Assembly: GCA_001464195.1 (NCBI GenBank)
Contig: LNEY01000029.1
Coordinates: forward strand, 1-64,000
Length of the DNA stretch: 64,000 nucleotides
Direction: 5' to 3'
From: Burkholderiales bacterium Ga0077547
GTDB lineage: Bacteria > Pseudomonadota > Gammaproteobacteria > Burkholderiales > Burkholderiaceae_C
In this document: piece by piece, positions 10,219 to 18,229 of the stretch
Position numbering within the stretch: position 1 is the stretch's first letter
Layout of the letters: the number at the start of each line of letters is the position of its first letter
The notes under the pieces: generated by a model
Databases searched by the model: none
Seen by the model: only the letters and a program-made list of their open reading frames with translations
Told to the model about the DNA's origin: nothing
Made by a program: the position numbers and the translations under genes

Positions 10219-10236
10219 TGTCAGGTCATGTTGACA
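10219..10236. promoter_or_regulatory. TGT-N12-ACA palindrome 2 (CrtJ/PpsR-type) upstream of pucB
   Basis: TGTCAGGTCATGTTGACA is a second exact TGT-N12-ACA, 8 bp from the first. Paired sites suit the cooperative binding described for this regulator. The regulator gene itself is not in the window. Confidence 0.7.
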
Positions 10237-10239
10237 CAA

Positions 10240-10471
10240 CTGGTGAACTTGTCAATTAAAAGTTCCCCGACAGAGCGAGGCGAAAACCCAACACGGTGCG
10301 CGTGCCGTTGCCCGGTGAGGGCGGCTCTTGCAGGATGGGTGGACGTCAGACGAGGCCAAGCAGACCCAGCGCCGCCAACTCTCTGCAGCGTCAGTCAGGT
10401 GGGTCTGAAAAGTAGATCCGCTCTCGACCGCGGGGCGGCCGACGTTGAAGGGACTGGATCAGGCGCTTTGC
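10240..10471. other. intergenic stretch without recognised features
   Basis: Upstream of the puc regulatory sites and downstream of the dehydrogenase gene. It includes a TTGACA-like hexamer near 10250 (minus strand) that could be part of the puc promoter. Nothing else is recognised. Confidence 0.4.
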
Positions 10472-11479
10472 TCAGCGCGACACCTTCAAGGCCTCGGGAT
10501 TCACCAGGTGGGTCGGCGAACCGGCGATGAAATTCACGACGTTGTCGAAGGCGGCGCTGAAGTATTCCTCGTAGCTGTCCTGTTCGACATAGCCGATGTG
10601 TGGCGTGCAGACCGCGTTTTCGAGGCGCAGCAACGGGTGCCCCTGCAAGATGGGCTCGCTCTCGAAGACGTCGACCGCTGCCATCCCGGGCCGGCCACGG
10701 TTCAGTGCGGACACCAGCGCGCCTTCTTCAATCAGCTCTGCGCGCGACGTGTTGACCAAGAGCGCGGTCGGCTTCATCCGCGACAGGTGCTCGATCTTCA
10801 CAATGCCACGCGTAGCCTCACCCAGGCGCAGGTGCAGCGACAGCACGTCGCACTCGTCGAAGAAGCTTTCGCATGAAGCGGCCGACCCGTGACCATCGAG
10901 TTCGGCACGTTCACGCGCCGACTCACTGCCCCACACCAGCACCCGCATGCCGAAGGCGCGGGCGTAACCCGCGACCAGCTGACCGATGCGGCCATAGCCC
11001 CAGACGCCCAGCGTCTTGCCGTGCAGCACCATGCCGAGGCCGAAATTGGCCGGCATCGACGACGCCTTCAATCCCGATTGCTGCCATGCGCCGTGCTTCA
11101 GGTTGCCGATGTATTGCGGCACGCGGCGCATCGACGCCATGATCAGGGCCCAGGTGAGTTCGGCGGGCGCCACCGGCGACCCTGCGCCTTCCGCGACGGC
11201 GATCCCCAGGCGTGTGCACGCCTCGACATCGATGTGGGCGCCGACCTTGCCGGTCTGCGAGATCAGCCGCAGCTTCGGCAGTTTCTCGAGCAGTTGCCGC
11301 GGGAAGTGCGTGCGCTCACGGATCAGCACCAGCACCTCGGCGTCACGCAACCGAACCGACAGCTGCGCAATGCCCTTGACGGTATTGGTGAAGACCTTGG
11401 CATGCAGGGCCTCCATTTTTTCGGCGCATTTCAGCTTGCGCACCGCGTCCTGGTAGTCGTCGAGGATGATGATGTTCAC
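10472..11479 (-). CDS. D-2-hydroxyacid dehydrogenase family (SerA-like) protein
   Basis: 335 residues if it starts at the GTG at 11479 (reading MNIIILDDYQDAVRKLKC, the usual family start). GTG 11500 or TTG 11533 would add residues without family resemblance. It has the NAD-binding GVWGYGRIGQ motif (about 143-152), the conserved R of NTSRAELIEE, and a catalytic Glu and His in FESEP and PHIGYVEQ. The family reduces 2-keto acids or oxidises phosphoglycerate. The short length, without an ACT domain, argues against being the main SerA. The substrate is unknown. Confidence 0.75.
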   Translation of the reverse strand: MNIIILDDYQDAVRKLKCAEKMEALHAKVFTNTVKGIAQLSVRLRDAEVLVLIRERTHFPRQLLEKLPKLRLISQTGKVGAHIDVEACTRLGIAVAEGAGSPVAPAELTWALIMASMRRVPQYIGNLKHGAWQQSGLKASSMPANFGLGMVLHGKTLGVWGYGRIGQLVAGYARAFGMRVLVWGSESARERAELDGHGSAASCESFFDECDVLSLHLRLGEATRGIVKIEHLSRMKPTALLVNTSRAELIEEGALVSALNRGRPGMAAVDVFESEPILQGHPLLRLENAVCTPHIGYVEQDSYEEYFSAAFDNVVNFIAGSPTHLVNPEALKVSR

Positions 11480-11571
11480 GGCATGAAGGGCTGAAGTCAC
11501 CCCACCATTGTGACCGCCGACATTCCAGGACAACGACGCGAAGATCGCCGAACTGAATCAGTGCAGCGCAG

Positions 11572-11766
11572 TTAACGCTCGCGGGTACGTCCGTCCAGCG
11601 ACCACCGGCTTGCGGCCATGGCCAGGCGGTCGGCGGGCATGCCATGCAGGGTGCCACCCAGTATGCTGCGAGGAACCTCGCTGCGCTGCGGCGTGGCGAT
11701 CGGCTGCTCGTGGACGGCGCGCCAGAGCTCGGGGTCGGCGTGTTGGGCGCGCCGTGGCAGTGGCAT
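11572..11766 (-). CDS. 64-residue hypothetical protein
   Basis: It begins one base after the stop of the gene upstream (TGA-G-ATG), suggesting translational coupling. The sequence is basic, without membrane spans or cysteines, and I recognise no domain. Coding is supported only by position and composition; it could also be non-coding read-through. Confidence 0.35.
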   Translation of the reverse strand: MPLPRRAQHADPELWRAVHEQPIATPQRSEVPRSILGGTLHGMPADRLAMAASRWSLDGRTRER

Positions 11767-11767
11767 C

Positions 11768-12271
11768 TCAGCGGCTCCACAGCCCGGCGTACAGCGTGCG
11801 CAGCGGGAAATGACGATTCAGGGCGTCCATGCGCGACTGAGCCTGTGCTTCGCTGAGCTGCGTCGCGATCAGCGTGTACACCGCGGTGCGCAGGTGCCAC
11901 AGCTCGCGTGGTGACCTCGCACGTGCGATCCGGTTGCGCAGGGCCTGAGCCGCTTCGGTGTCGAGATCGACCAGCGCCTGGACAAAGGCAGGGCGCATCT
12001 CGGCCATCGGCGACGGTGCAGGTGGGTGCGTCGGTGACCCTGGAGGCCACTCGTTCAACTCTGCGGGACGACTGACGTCCCAACCCGTGTTGAGCCAGTC
12101 GCGCAGACCGCGACGCCAGCGCGTCACACGGTACAGCCGGTCAGGGGGGAACACCTCGGTGCGCTGCGACACCGTGCGCAGCAGTGGTGCCTGCGCCTGC
12201 GGCGGTTCCGGCTGGCGGCGCACGCGCGCTTGCCAGGTGGATTGCAGCTTTTGTGTCCAGGGGTGACGCAT
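11768..12271 (-). CDS. hypothetical protein, 167 residues
   Basis: Start placed at MRHPWTQKLQSTWQARV (12271). The frame is open for 32 more codons upstream, whose residues look non-coding. It is rich in Arg, Trp and Pro, with LYRVTRWRRGLRDWLNTGWDV in the middle and a helical C-terminus (AQALRNRIARARSPRELWHLRTAVYTLI). There is no signal peptide and I do not recognise a family. It lies downstream of lexA in the same orientation, 142 bp away, and might share its transcript. The helical C-terminal half suggests a small cytoplasmic protein. Confidence 0.5.
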   Translation of the reverse strand: MRHPWTQKLQSTWQARVRRQPEPPQAQAPLLRTVSQRTEVFPPDRLYRVTRWRRGLRDWLNTGWDVSRPAELNEWPPGSPTHPPAPSPMAEMRPAFVQALVDLDTEAAQALRNRIARARSPRELWHLRTAVYTLIATQLSEAQAQSRMDALNRHFPLRTLYAGLWSR

Positions 12272-12413
12272 CGCCAGCGGGGTCCGTGTCGGGTGTGAGA
12301 TACGACACGGATTCTTGAGGCCAGGCATCGCTGCAATCCGCTGAAAAGCCTGGCGATCACCACGCAACTCATCGGCGTGCGACCGAGCGAGTGTTGCGTA
12401 CGGATACGCGCCG

Positions 12414-13091
12414 CTACATCATCATGTTGTTGCGGATCAGCCCCACCGCCAGGCCTTCGAGCTCGAAGTCGACATCGCCGAAAGGCACGACGATGGTTTC
12501 GAAGTCTGGGTTCTCGGGGTGCAACTCGATCGTCGTGCGGGTGCGCTTGAAGCGCTTGACGGTGACTTCGTCGCCGAGCCGCGCGACGACGATCTGGCCG
12601 TTCTTCGCGTCTTTCGCCTTCTGCACCGCGAGCAGGTCGCCGTCCATGATGCCGGCATCGCGCATGCTCATGCCGCGCACCTTCAGCAGGTAGTCGGGCC
12701 GGCGCGGGAACATGCTGGACTCCATCAGGTAGGTCTGGTCGATGTGCTCCTGCGCCAGGATCGGGCTACCCGCCGCCACCCGGCCGACCAGCGGCAGGGA
12801 GAGCTGCGCCAGGCTGGGCAAGGGCAGGCTGAACTGCTTGCCACGCATCAGGTTCAGCGCGCGCAATGTGTCAGACTTCAAGCGGATGCCTCGCGAGGTG
12901 CCGCCCACGAGTTCGATCACGCCCTTGCGGGCCAGGGCCTGCAGGTGCTCTTCGGCCGCGTTGGCCGACTTGAAGCCGAGCTCGGTGGCGATCTCCGCGC
13001 GGGTCGGTGGCGCACCGGTGCGCTCGATCGCGCTTTGCACCAAGTCGAGAATCTGCTGTTGCCGGTCGGTGAGCTTGGGGGCGTCTTGCAT
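12414..13091 (-). CDS. lexA: SOS repressor LexA
   Basis: 225 residues from ATG 13091 ([13 protein letters not shown]). The N-terminal winged helix (1-70) includes [13 protein letters not shown]. The self-cleavage bond is A107-G108 (GRVAAGSP), with catalytic S142 (GMSMRD) and K179 (EVTVKRF). It represses DNA-damage genes and is inactivated by RecA-stimulated autocleavage. Two LexA-like dyads lie 47-84 bp upstream in the gap to the divergent asparaginase gene, implying autoregulation. Confidence 0.97.
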   Translation of the reverse strand: MQDAPKLTDRQQQILDLVQSAIERTGAPPTRAEIATELGFKSANAAEEHLQALARKGVIELVGGTSRGIRLKSDTLRALNLMRGKQFSLPLPSLAQLSLPLVGRVAAGSPILAQEHIDQTYLMESSMFPRRPDYLLKVRGMSMRDAGIMDGDLLAVQKAKDAKNGQIVVARLGDEVTVKRFKRTRTTIELHPENPDFETIVVPFGDVDFELEGLAVGLIRNNMMM

Positions 13092-13137
13092 GGAAGTCCT
13101 TTGACGAATTTCTGCATGACGACAGGGCTGCTTCAAG

Positions 13138-13159
13138 CCACTGGTCGTCTATCCAGTGG
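13138..13159. promoter_or_regulatory. LexA-like dyad CCACTGG-N8-CCAGTGG
   Basis: A perfect 7-bp inverted repeat with the 8-bp spacer of LexA boxes (CTGG-N8-CCAG in its core), 47-68 bp upstream of lexA. It abuts the second box. Its half-sites deviate from CTGT/ACAG, so it may be a weaker site. Confidence 0.45.
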
Positions 13160-13175
13160 CTGTATTTTCATCCAG
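13160..13175. promoter_or_regulatory. LexA box (SOS box)
   Basis: On the minus strand CTGGATGAAAATACAG fits CTGT-N8-ACAG with one change in the first half-site. It lies 69-84 nt upstream of lexA and ends 11 bp before the asparaginase start, so it could affect both genes. Confidence 0.65.
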
Positions 13176-13186
13176 CTAGACCCAAA

Positions 13187-14161
13187 ATGCAAAAAAACGC
13201 TTCCCTGGTTGTCGTGTTGGGCACTGGCGGCACCATCGCTGGCACCGCACTGTCGTCATCGGATGACAGCGTTTACACCGCGGCACAGCTGAGCATTGCG
13301 CAGTTGCTGGCCACGGTGCCCGGTCTGGCCGGTGTGCCGATCGAGGCAGAGCAGGTCGCGCAGGTCGACAGCAAGGACATGAGCCATGCCATCTGGCAGG
13401 TGCTGGCGCAGCGCGTCGCGCATCACCTGGCGCGTGCCGAGGTGGCCGGCATCGCCATCACCCATGGCACCGACACGCTGGAAGAAACCGCCTACTTCCT
13501 GCAGCGTGTGCTCGCGCCGACCAAGCCGGTGGTGCTGACCGGCGCGATGCGCCCAGCCACTTCGGCGCAGGCCGATGGGCCGCGGAACCTGCTGGATGCG
13601 GTGGCAGTCGCGCGCCACGCCGGGGACGCGGGGTTGAGCGGTGTGTTGGCGGTGCTTCACGGCACGGTGCACGGCGCACGTCAGGTGCGCAAAGCCCACC
13701 CGGCGCGGCTGGACGCGTTCGATTCGGGCGAGGACGGGCCACTGGCCACCGTCGACAACGGCGTGCTGCGTCGTCTTCCTGCGCACGCTGCAGTGCCTGC
13801 TTCAGGCCATCTGCCACCGCTCACCGCTGCGCTGCACTGCGCCGTGGCCGACTGGCCGCGGGTCGAGATCGTCGTCAGCCATGCCGGCGCCAGCGGTGCG
13901 TTGGTGCGCGCCTTGTGCACGGACGGTGTGGATGGTCTGGTGGTGGCCGCCACCGGCAATGGCACCTTGCACCACGAGATCGAAGCCGCGTTGTTGACCG
14001 CCCAGGCGCAGGGTGTCGCCGTGCGGCGCAGTGCGCGCAGTGGTGACGGGCGTGTTGTGCTTCAGCCCGGTGCGCAGGGGTTGCCGGGGGCCGACGATCT
14101 GAGCCCGGTCAAAGCACGCATCGAGTTGATGCTGGCGTTGATGCCAGCCGGCGCACGATGA
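13187..14161 (+). CDS. L-asparaginase (type II family)
   Basis: 324 residues. Both asparaginase signatures are present: GTGGTIAGT at 12-20, with the nucleophilic threonine, and HGTDTLEET at about 93, with the second threonine and aspartate. A later conserved stretch reads TGAMRPATSAQADGPRNL. It hydrolyses asparagine to aspartate and ammonia. There is no signal peptide, so a cytoplasmic enzyme is likely despite the type II-like sequence. The start codon sits 11 bp after the LexA box, an unusual link between asparagine use and SOS. A strong hairpin overlaps the stop codon. Confidence 0.9.
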   Translation: MQKNASLVVVLGTGGTIAGTALSSSDDSVYTAAQLSIAQLLATVPGLAGVPIEAEQVAQVDSKDMSHAIWQVLAQRVAHHLARAEVAGIAITHGTDTLEETAYFLQRVLAPTKPVVLTGAMRPATSAQADGPRNLLDAVAVARHAGDAGLSGVLAVLHGTVHGARQVRKAHPARLDAFDSGEDGPLATVDNGVLRRLPAHAAVPASGHLPPLTAALHCAVADWPRVEIVVSHAGASGALVRALCTDGVDGLVVAATGNGTLHHEIEAALLTAQAQGVAVRRSARSGDGRVVLQPGAQGLPGADDLSPVKARIELMLALMPAGAR

Positions 14162-14190
14162 ACGACGGCCCCGAAGGGCCGTCGTTCATC
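14157..14190. terminator. perfect hairpin over the asparaginase stop
   Basis: GATGAACGACGGCCC and GGGCCGTCGTTCATC form a 15-pair stem around a CGAA loop. The TGA stop codon lies within the 5' arm. It sits between two convergent genes and has no clear T-run. Confidence 0.6.
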
Positions 14191-14210
14191 GTGAGGGGAA
14201 GCTCGACAAA

Positions 14211-15788
14211 TCAGGCTGCCGTGCGGTCTGCCGGCGTCGTCTTGCGCTTGGCCATCCAGCCGACGAGGCCCAGGCCTGCCAGCATCAGCGCATAGGTTTC
14301 GGGCTCGGGTACCGGTGCCAGCGCGAACACGCTGGTGGTGTTCGACACCTCGTTCGAGAAGGCGATGTACGACACGCCCTCGATCGTGAACGACTCCAGC
14401 CCTTCGGGCGATATGTCACCGTTCGGCGACACCAGCAAGTCGACGAAGCTCACTGCCAGCGGGTTGGTGATGTCGAACACGGCCACCGATGCGGTGGTCG
14501 TGCGCTCCAAGCCGACAAACGCATAGGTGCGGTCACCGACGGTCAACACCTCGAGTCCTTCAGGCTCGACGCCGCGGTCGTCGCTGCGACCGGCATCGTC
14601 GTAGAGTCCGCGCTCAGCGGCGGCACGGTCCAGGATGCTGCCGCTGTCGTAGACCAGGTTGCCGTTCTCGTCGCGGATCGAAAACGACCGCGCACCGGCG
14701 GTGTAGACGACACCGCCCACGGTCGAATCGACGTTGGACACCCGCACGTTGTTTGCGGGCGCAGCCAAGCCGAAGTTGCTGCCGCGCGAGCGGTCGCCGT
14801 CGTCTTCGCGGTAGTCGCCCTCGTTGGCCAGCACGATGAAGGTTTTGCCACCGGCTTCGTAGGTGGCCAGGCCGTCTGGCTGATACAAGCCGCGGAGGTT
14901 GTCGACGGTGACGAAGTCGACCGTGCCGTTGTCCAGCGGATCGATCTCGTTACCAACTTGGCTGAAGTCTTTCGAGCCCAGGCCAACCACCTTGTCGAAG
15001 GTATTGGTCTCCAGGTTCAGCACGCCCAACGCATTGGCTTCCTGAATGGCCACATAGGCACGGGTGCCAGCGGCGTTGACGGCGATGTACTCGGGCTCGA
15101 AGTTCGCACCGATGTTGGCGCGGATGTTGGAGCCCACCTGCGGTACGCTGGCCGCTTGCGGGTCGGCGTTCACGATCAGCGTGCGCGTGGCCACGTCGAT
15201 GATGCTGACGGTGCCCACCGGGTCGACCGCAGCGGGCCCGAAGGTCCGCGGAAACACCGACGTTGGCCCCGATGTGCGCGGCCCGTAGGTCAATGGCGTG
15301 CCTTCATTGGCCACCAGCACCCGCTGCCCATCCGGCGTGAAAGTCACCATGTCGGGAAGTGCCCCGACGGTGATCGAATTGACGCCGCTGGCCAGCGACC
15401 GGGTGGTGGTGTCGTACAACTGAACCACGCCGTTGTCGGTTTGCAGCGGGGCCTGGATGGCGAACGCGGCCAGACCGTTGCTGATCGCCACACTGTTGAT
15501 CGAACCGGCTGAAGACACATCGATGCGCTCACCGATGCGCGCACCGGTCCGTGCGTTCAATACGTCAACGCCAGACACGCCAGCCACCCACAGCGACTGA
15601 TTGACGCTGTCGTACGCGAGGATCTCGGAGAGGAACGATCCAGCGGGTGGCGTGGCTTCGCCGTGGGTAAACGTCCAGGCGTGGCTGAAGGTGAGCGCAC
15701 CCGTTCCCACCACGGCATGGGCCGACGGCGCGACGAACGCGCCAGAACACGCCAGAGCGGCGGCAAGGGAGAGCAAGGTCTTGTTCAT
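14211..15788 (-). CDS. choice-of-anchor I domain PEP-CTERM protein
   Basis: 525 residues. Residues 1-25 are a Sec signal peptide (ending PSAHA). The body is a beta-propeller-like choice-of-anchor I domain (PDMVTFTPDGQRVLVANEGTP, FEPEYIAVNAAGTRAYVAIQE, QPDGLATYEAGGKTFIVLANEGDYRED, VEPEGLEVL). The C-terminus (about 491-515) is a PEP-CTERM tag: PEPE, a hydrophobic helix and MAKRK. The protein would be exported and processed by an exosortase that is not in the window. Relatives are annotated near alkaline phosphatases. A Pho-box-like repeat lies 77-95 bp upstream. Confidence 0.85.
   Translation of the reverse strand: MNKTLLSLAAALACSGAFVAPSAHAVVGTGALTFSHAWTFTHGEATPPAGSFLSEILAYDSVNQSLWVAGVSGVDVLNARTGARIGERIDVSSAGSINSVAISNGLAAFAIQAPLQTDNGVVQLYDTTTRSLASGVNSITVGALPDMVTFTPDGQRVLVANEGTPLTYGPRTSGPTSVFPRTFGPAAVDPVGTVSIIDVATRTLIVNADPQAASVPQVGSNIRANIGANFEPEYIAVNAAGTRAYVAIQEANALGVLNLETNTFDKVVGLGSKDFSQVGNEIDPLDNGTVDFVTVDNLRGLYQPDGLATYEAGGKTFIVLANEGDYREDDGDRSRGSNFGLAAPANNVRVSNVDSTVGGVVYTAGARSFSIRDENGNLVYDSGSILDRAAAERGLYDDAGRSDDRGVEPEGLEVLTVGDRTYAFVGLERTTTASVAVFDITNPLAVSFVDLLVSPNGDISPEGLESFTIEGVSYIAFSNEVSNTTSVFALAPVPEPETYALMLAGLGLVGWMAKRKTTPADRTAA
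14244..14296 (-). repeat. 53-bp exact repeat, copy 1 (PEP-CTERM tag)
   Basis: These 53 bases, encoding YALMLAGLGLVGWMAKR, are identical to 15975-16027 although the rest of the two genes is unrelated. They mark the sorting tag as a recently copied or converted module. Confidence 0.9.
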
Positions 15789-15864
15789 GGAAAACAGCCA
15801 AGTAAGAGTGAGAAATCAAGTGCCGCAGAAAACGGCACGCACGGCACCGATGTTGAGGACCCAA

Positions 15865-15883
15865 CGTGACACTCCCGTGACGC
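15865..15883 (-). promoter_or_regulatory. Pho-box-like direct repeat upstream of the choice-of-anchor I gene
   Basis: Minus strand GCGTCAC-GGGA-GTGTCAC: two 7-bp repeats separated by 4 bp, the 11-bp spacing of PhoB boxes (CTGTCAT-N4-CTGTCAT). A similar element precedes the next PEP-CTERM gene. Confidence 0.5.
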
Positions 15884-15913
15884 TGGGGCTCGTGCGGGGC
15901 GACTTTGACGATG

Positions 15914-15940
15914 AACACCCCCCGCATTTCGGGGGGTGTT
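15914..15940 (-). terminator. hairpin downstream of the phytase-like gene
   Basis: AACACCCCCC and GGGGGGTGTT pair perfectly around a 7-nt loop, starting a few bases after the stop at 15945. The T-run is short. Confidence 0.65.
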
Positions 15941-15944
15941 CAGA

Positions 15945-17402
15945 TCAACCCCTGAGCGATGACGGTCGAGCCTGGCGCTTGGCCATCCAGCCGACGAGGC
16001 CCAGGCCTGCCAGCATCAGCGCATAGGACTCGGGTTCGGGCACCGGGGTGGTGTAGCCGCCCAGATCGGCCGCCGACACCTTGTAGGCGTGCAGCACGCC
16101 AGGGATCAAGGCGTAGCCGGCGGGCAGGTCGCCGAGGTTGGTGCTGCCGACGGTGGTGCCATTCGAAGCGAGGGTGTAGCAGTTGGTCGCGCTGCCCAGG
16201 TCGCATTGCAGGCGTGCCTGCGTGGTCGGGTTGAAGTACACATCGAACTGCACATTGCTGCCGTTTTGCGTCACCGAGTAATCGTTGTCGTTGCCCGCGA
16301 GCAGCAGGTACGAGCCGTCTGCCAGTTGCGGGCCGACCGCCAAGCCTTCCCATTTCTCGGGTGACAGGCCCAACTCGGGCAGGGTGTCGGCGGCCAGGTC
16401 AAGGAACGGGGTGGCGCCCTTGGTCACTGCCACCGTGCCCAATGGCAAGTTGCTCTCCGCATTGGGGAGAACGACGCCGCTCACGTCGGTGGCCCCCGTC
16501 AGGTCGATCTGGTAGACGCTCTTGATCGGTGAGGCCAGATCCGATCCGGCCCCGACGCCTCGGTTGTTGCGCTCAAGCACCAAAAACCGCTCGTCGCCGA
16601 GTGCGACCAAAGCCGACGTGCCGCGCCCCTGGGTCGCGGCCTGCAGGTAGTACGCATACTGCGCAACGGCGGCGCCGCTCGCTGTGTCGAACTTGACGAT
16701 GCGCGATGAACTGCCGTTACCACCGCCCTCGTCCAGGGCGGCGCTTTGCAGCTGCGCGTAGACAAACTGGCCGTCCGGGCTGATCGCCAGGCCTTCGAAA
16801 CCACGGTTGGTGCGTTTGCCCAGCGTGTTGCCTGCATCGCTCGCGTAGTTCGGCACGTCGCCCGCATTGCGCGGCACCAGGTTGGCGGGCGGGGTGTAGG
16901 TCTTGACCAGCGCGCCGCTGCGATCGAATTCATACAGCGAAGGGCCGTATTCGTCGGACACCAGCAAGTGCCCGTTGCGCGGATTGATGACCAAGCCTTC
17001 CGGGTCGAACGCGTTGCCGAGCAGGTTCGTCGGGCTCGGCGCGATACCGTTGTAGGTGCCACTGGCGTTGCTGAACTTGATCGTCTGCTGCACCTGGAAA
17101 TTCGAGATCGCGCCGGTGTTGAAATCGACGTCGAGCGAGAAGCGCTGCACCCGCGTGTCGTAGTTCAAAGTGCCGCCGCCCGGCCCGCGGTCCGACAGGC
17201 CCCACCACTCATGGCGATTGCGGTCGTAGTAGATGTCGGAGAACATGCCCAGTCGGCCATCGTTGACCGAGGTGCCGAACTGATCGCCCGTGCTGCCCGG
17301 TATGGTCAGGCCGTTGACGAAGGTCGGCGCGGCTTGCGTTGGTAGCGCGAGGGTCACACAGGCCAGAGCGGCACTGGCAAGGCAAGACAGACGAGCGTTC
17401 AT
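15945..17402 (-). CDS. esterase-like activity of phytase family protein, PEP-CTERM
   Basis: 485 residues with a signal peptide (1-24, ending PTQA). The propeller body has the phytase/esterase-like (PF13449-type) motifs GMFSDIYYDRNRHEWWGLSDRGPGGG, FDPEGLVINPRNGHLLVSDEYGP, NRGFEGLAISPDGQFVY and LSPEKWEGLAVGP. The C-terminal tag at about 451-475 is almost identical to that of the neighbouring gene. The likely role is an exported phosphoesterase or phytase-like protein anchored or released by exosortase. Direct proof of activity is lacking for most of this family. A Pho-box-like repeat lies 48-65 bp upstream. Confidence 0.8.
   Translation of the reverse strand: MNARLSCLASAALACVTLALPTQAAPTFVNGLTIPGSTGDQFGTSVNDGRLGMFSDIYYDRNRHEWWGLSDRGPGGGTLNYDTRVQRFSLDVDFNTGAISNFQVQQTIKFSNASGTYNGIAPSPTNLLGNAFDPEGLVINPRNGHLLVSDEYGPSLYEFDRSGALVKTYTPPANLVPRNAGDVPNYASDAGNTLGKRTNRGFEGLAISPDGQFVYAQLQSAALDEGGGNGSSSRIVKFDTASGAAVAQYAYYLQAATQGRGTSALVALGDERFLVLERNNRGVGAGSDLASPIKSVYQIDLTGATDVSGVVLPNAESNLPLGTVAVTKGATPFLDLAADTLPELGLSPEKWEGLAVGPQLADGSYLLLAGNDNDYSVTQNGSNVQFDVYFNPTTQARLQCDLGSATNCYTLASNGTTVGSTNLGDLPAGYALIPGVLHAYKVSAADLGGYTTPVPEPESYALMLAGLGLVGWMAKRQARPSSLRG
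15975..16027 (-). repeat. 53-bp exact repeat, copy 2 (PEP-CTERM tag)
   Basis: Identical to 14244-14296. It encodes the hydrophobic helix and Lys-Arg end of the sorting tag. Confidence 0.9.
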
Positions 17403-17449
17403 GGGAGGCAGTCGGGAAAGTGAGCGAAGCCCTGAGGCTAGACAGCCCA

Positions 17450-17467
17450 GGTGTCACTCCGATGACC
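17450..17467 (-). promoter_or_regulatory. Pho-box-like direct repeat upstream of the phytase-like gene
   Basis: Minus strand GGTCATCGGAGTGACACC. GTCAT and GACAC are spaced 11 bp apart, and 12 of 18 positions match the element at 15865-15883, including the GGAGTG centre. Confidence 0.5.
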
Positions 17468-17503
17468 AGCACCACCGCCCGTGTAGGCCGGGCCAGGCCC
17501 GTT

Positions 17504-18229
17504 TCACTGACCGTTGCTCAGGCCTTGGGCCAGGTAGTGCGCCAGGTCTTCCAGGTCTTCGGCCTTCAGGCCGGACAGCGCTTCATTCATCGCTGGCGTG
17601 TAGCCGAGCCGCGCGCCACTTTGAAAGCCTTTCATGGCGATCAGCAGGTAGTCCTCTCGCTGGCCGCCCAGGCGCGGCACCTGGCCACCCCCCGCGAGAT
17701 CGGCGCCGTGGCAGGAGCTGCAGCGGTGGCCCGCAACCAGTTGCCGGCCGCGCTCGAAGCGAGCTGCATCCCGAGGCGGCGATGGCTGTCCCTGCGCGGC
17801 GGTGGCCAACGCCTCCGCGGGCAATCGTGCGATGGCGTCGGAGTAGCCGCGCAGGTCTGCGTCGCTCATGCCTTTGGCCAGCGCGCTCATGGCTGCGCTG
17901 GCCGGGTGGTCGTTGCGCCGGCCATCCCGGAACAGAAAGAGCTGCGTGATGGCATAAAACGAGTGCTGACCCGCCAGCGAAGGCACCAGCGGAAGTTCGC
18001 TGCGGCCCTCGCTGCCGTGACAAGCCGCGCAGTTGGCGGCATATCGCTCAGCGTAGTCGATTGCCGTCTTCGGAGCAGCAGCGGGCTGCGGCGTTGTTTT
18101 GCTCGCTGCTGGGGGCTTGGAAGCCTGGGCCTTGGGCGCCGGGGCCTCCGCCCATGCACCAGGCGCGATGGCGATGAAGCTCAGCAGTGCGGTCCACTGC
18201 CAGAGCTTCACCCTGCGTCGCAGACTCAT
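17504..18229 (-). CDS. dihaem cytochrome c (c4-like)
   Basis: 241 residues: signal peptide (1-27, ending AWA), a Pro/Ala/Lys-rich linker, then two class I cytochrome c domains. The haem motifs are C67AAC70H71 and C170SSC173H174, each followed by a Met-containing region. It is exported to the periplasm as an electron carrier. Its ATG overlaps the TGA of the upstream sugar dehydrogenase gene (ATGA), so it is the probable electron acceptor of that enzyme. Confidence 0.85.
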   Translation of the reverse strand: MSLRRRVKLWQWTALLSFIAIAPGAWAEAPAPKAQASKPPAASKTTPQPAAAPKTAIDYAERYAANCAACHGSEGRSELPLVPSLAGQHSFYAITQLFLFRDGRRNDHPASAAMSALAKGMSDADLRGYSDAIARLPAEALATAAQGQPSPPRDAARFERGRQLVAGHRCSSCHGADLAGGGQVPRLGGQREDYLLIAMKGFQSGARLGYTPAMNEALSGLKAEDLEDLAHYLAQGLSNGQ

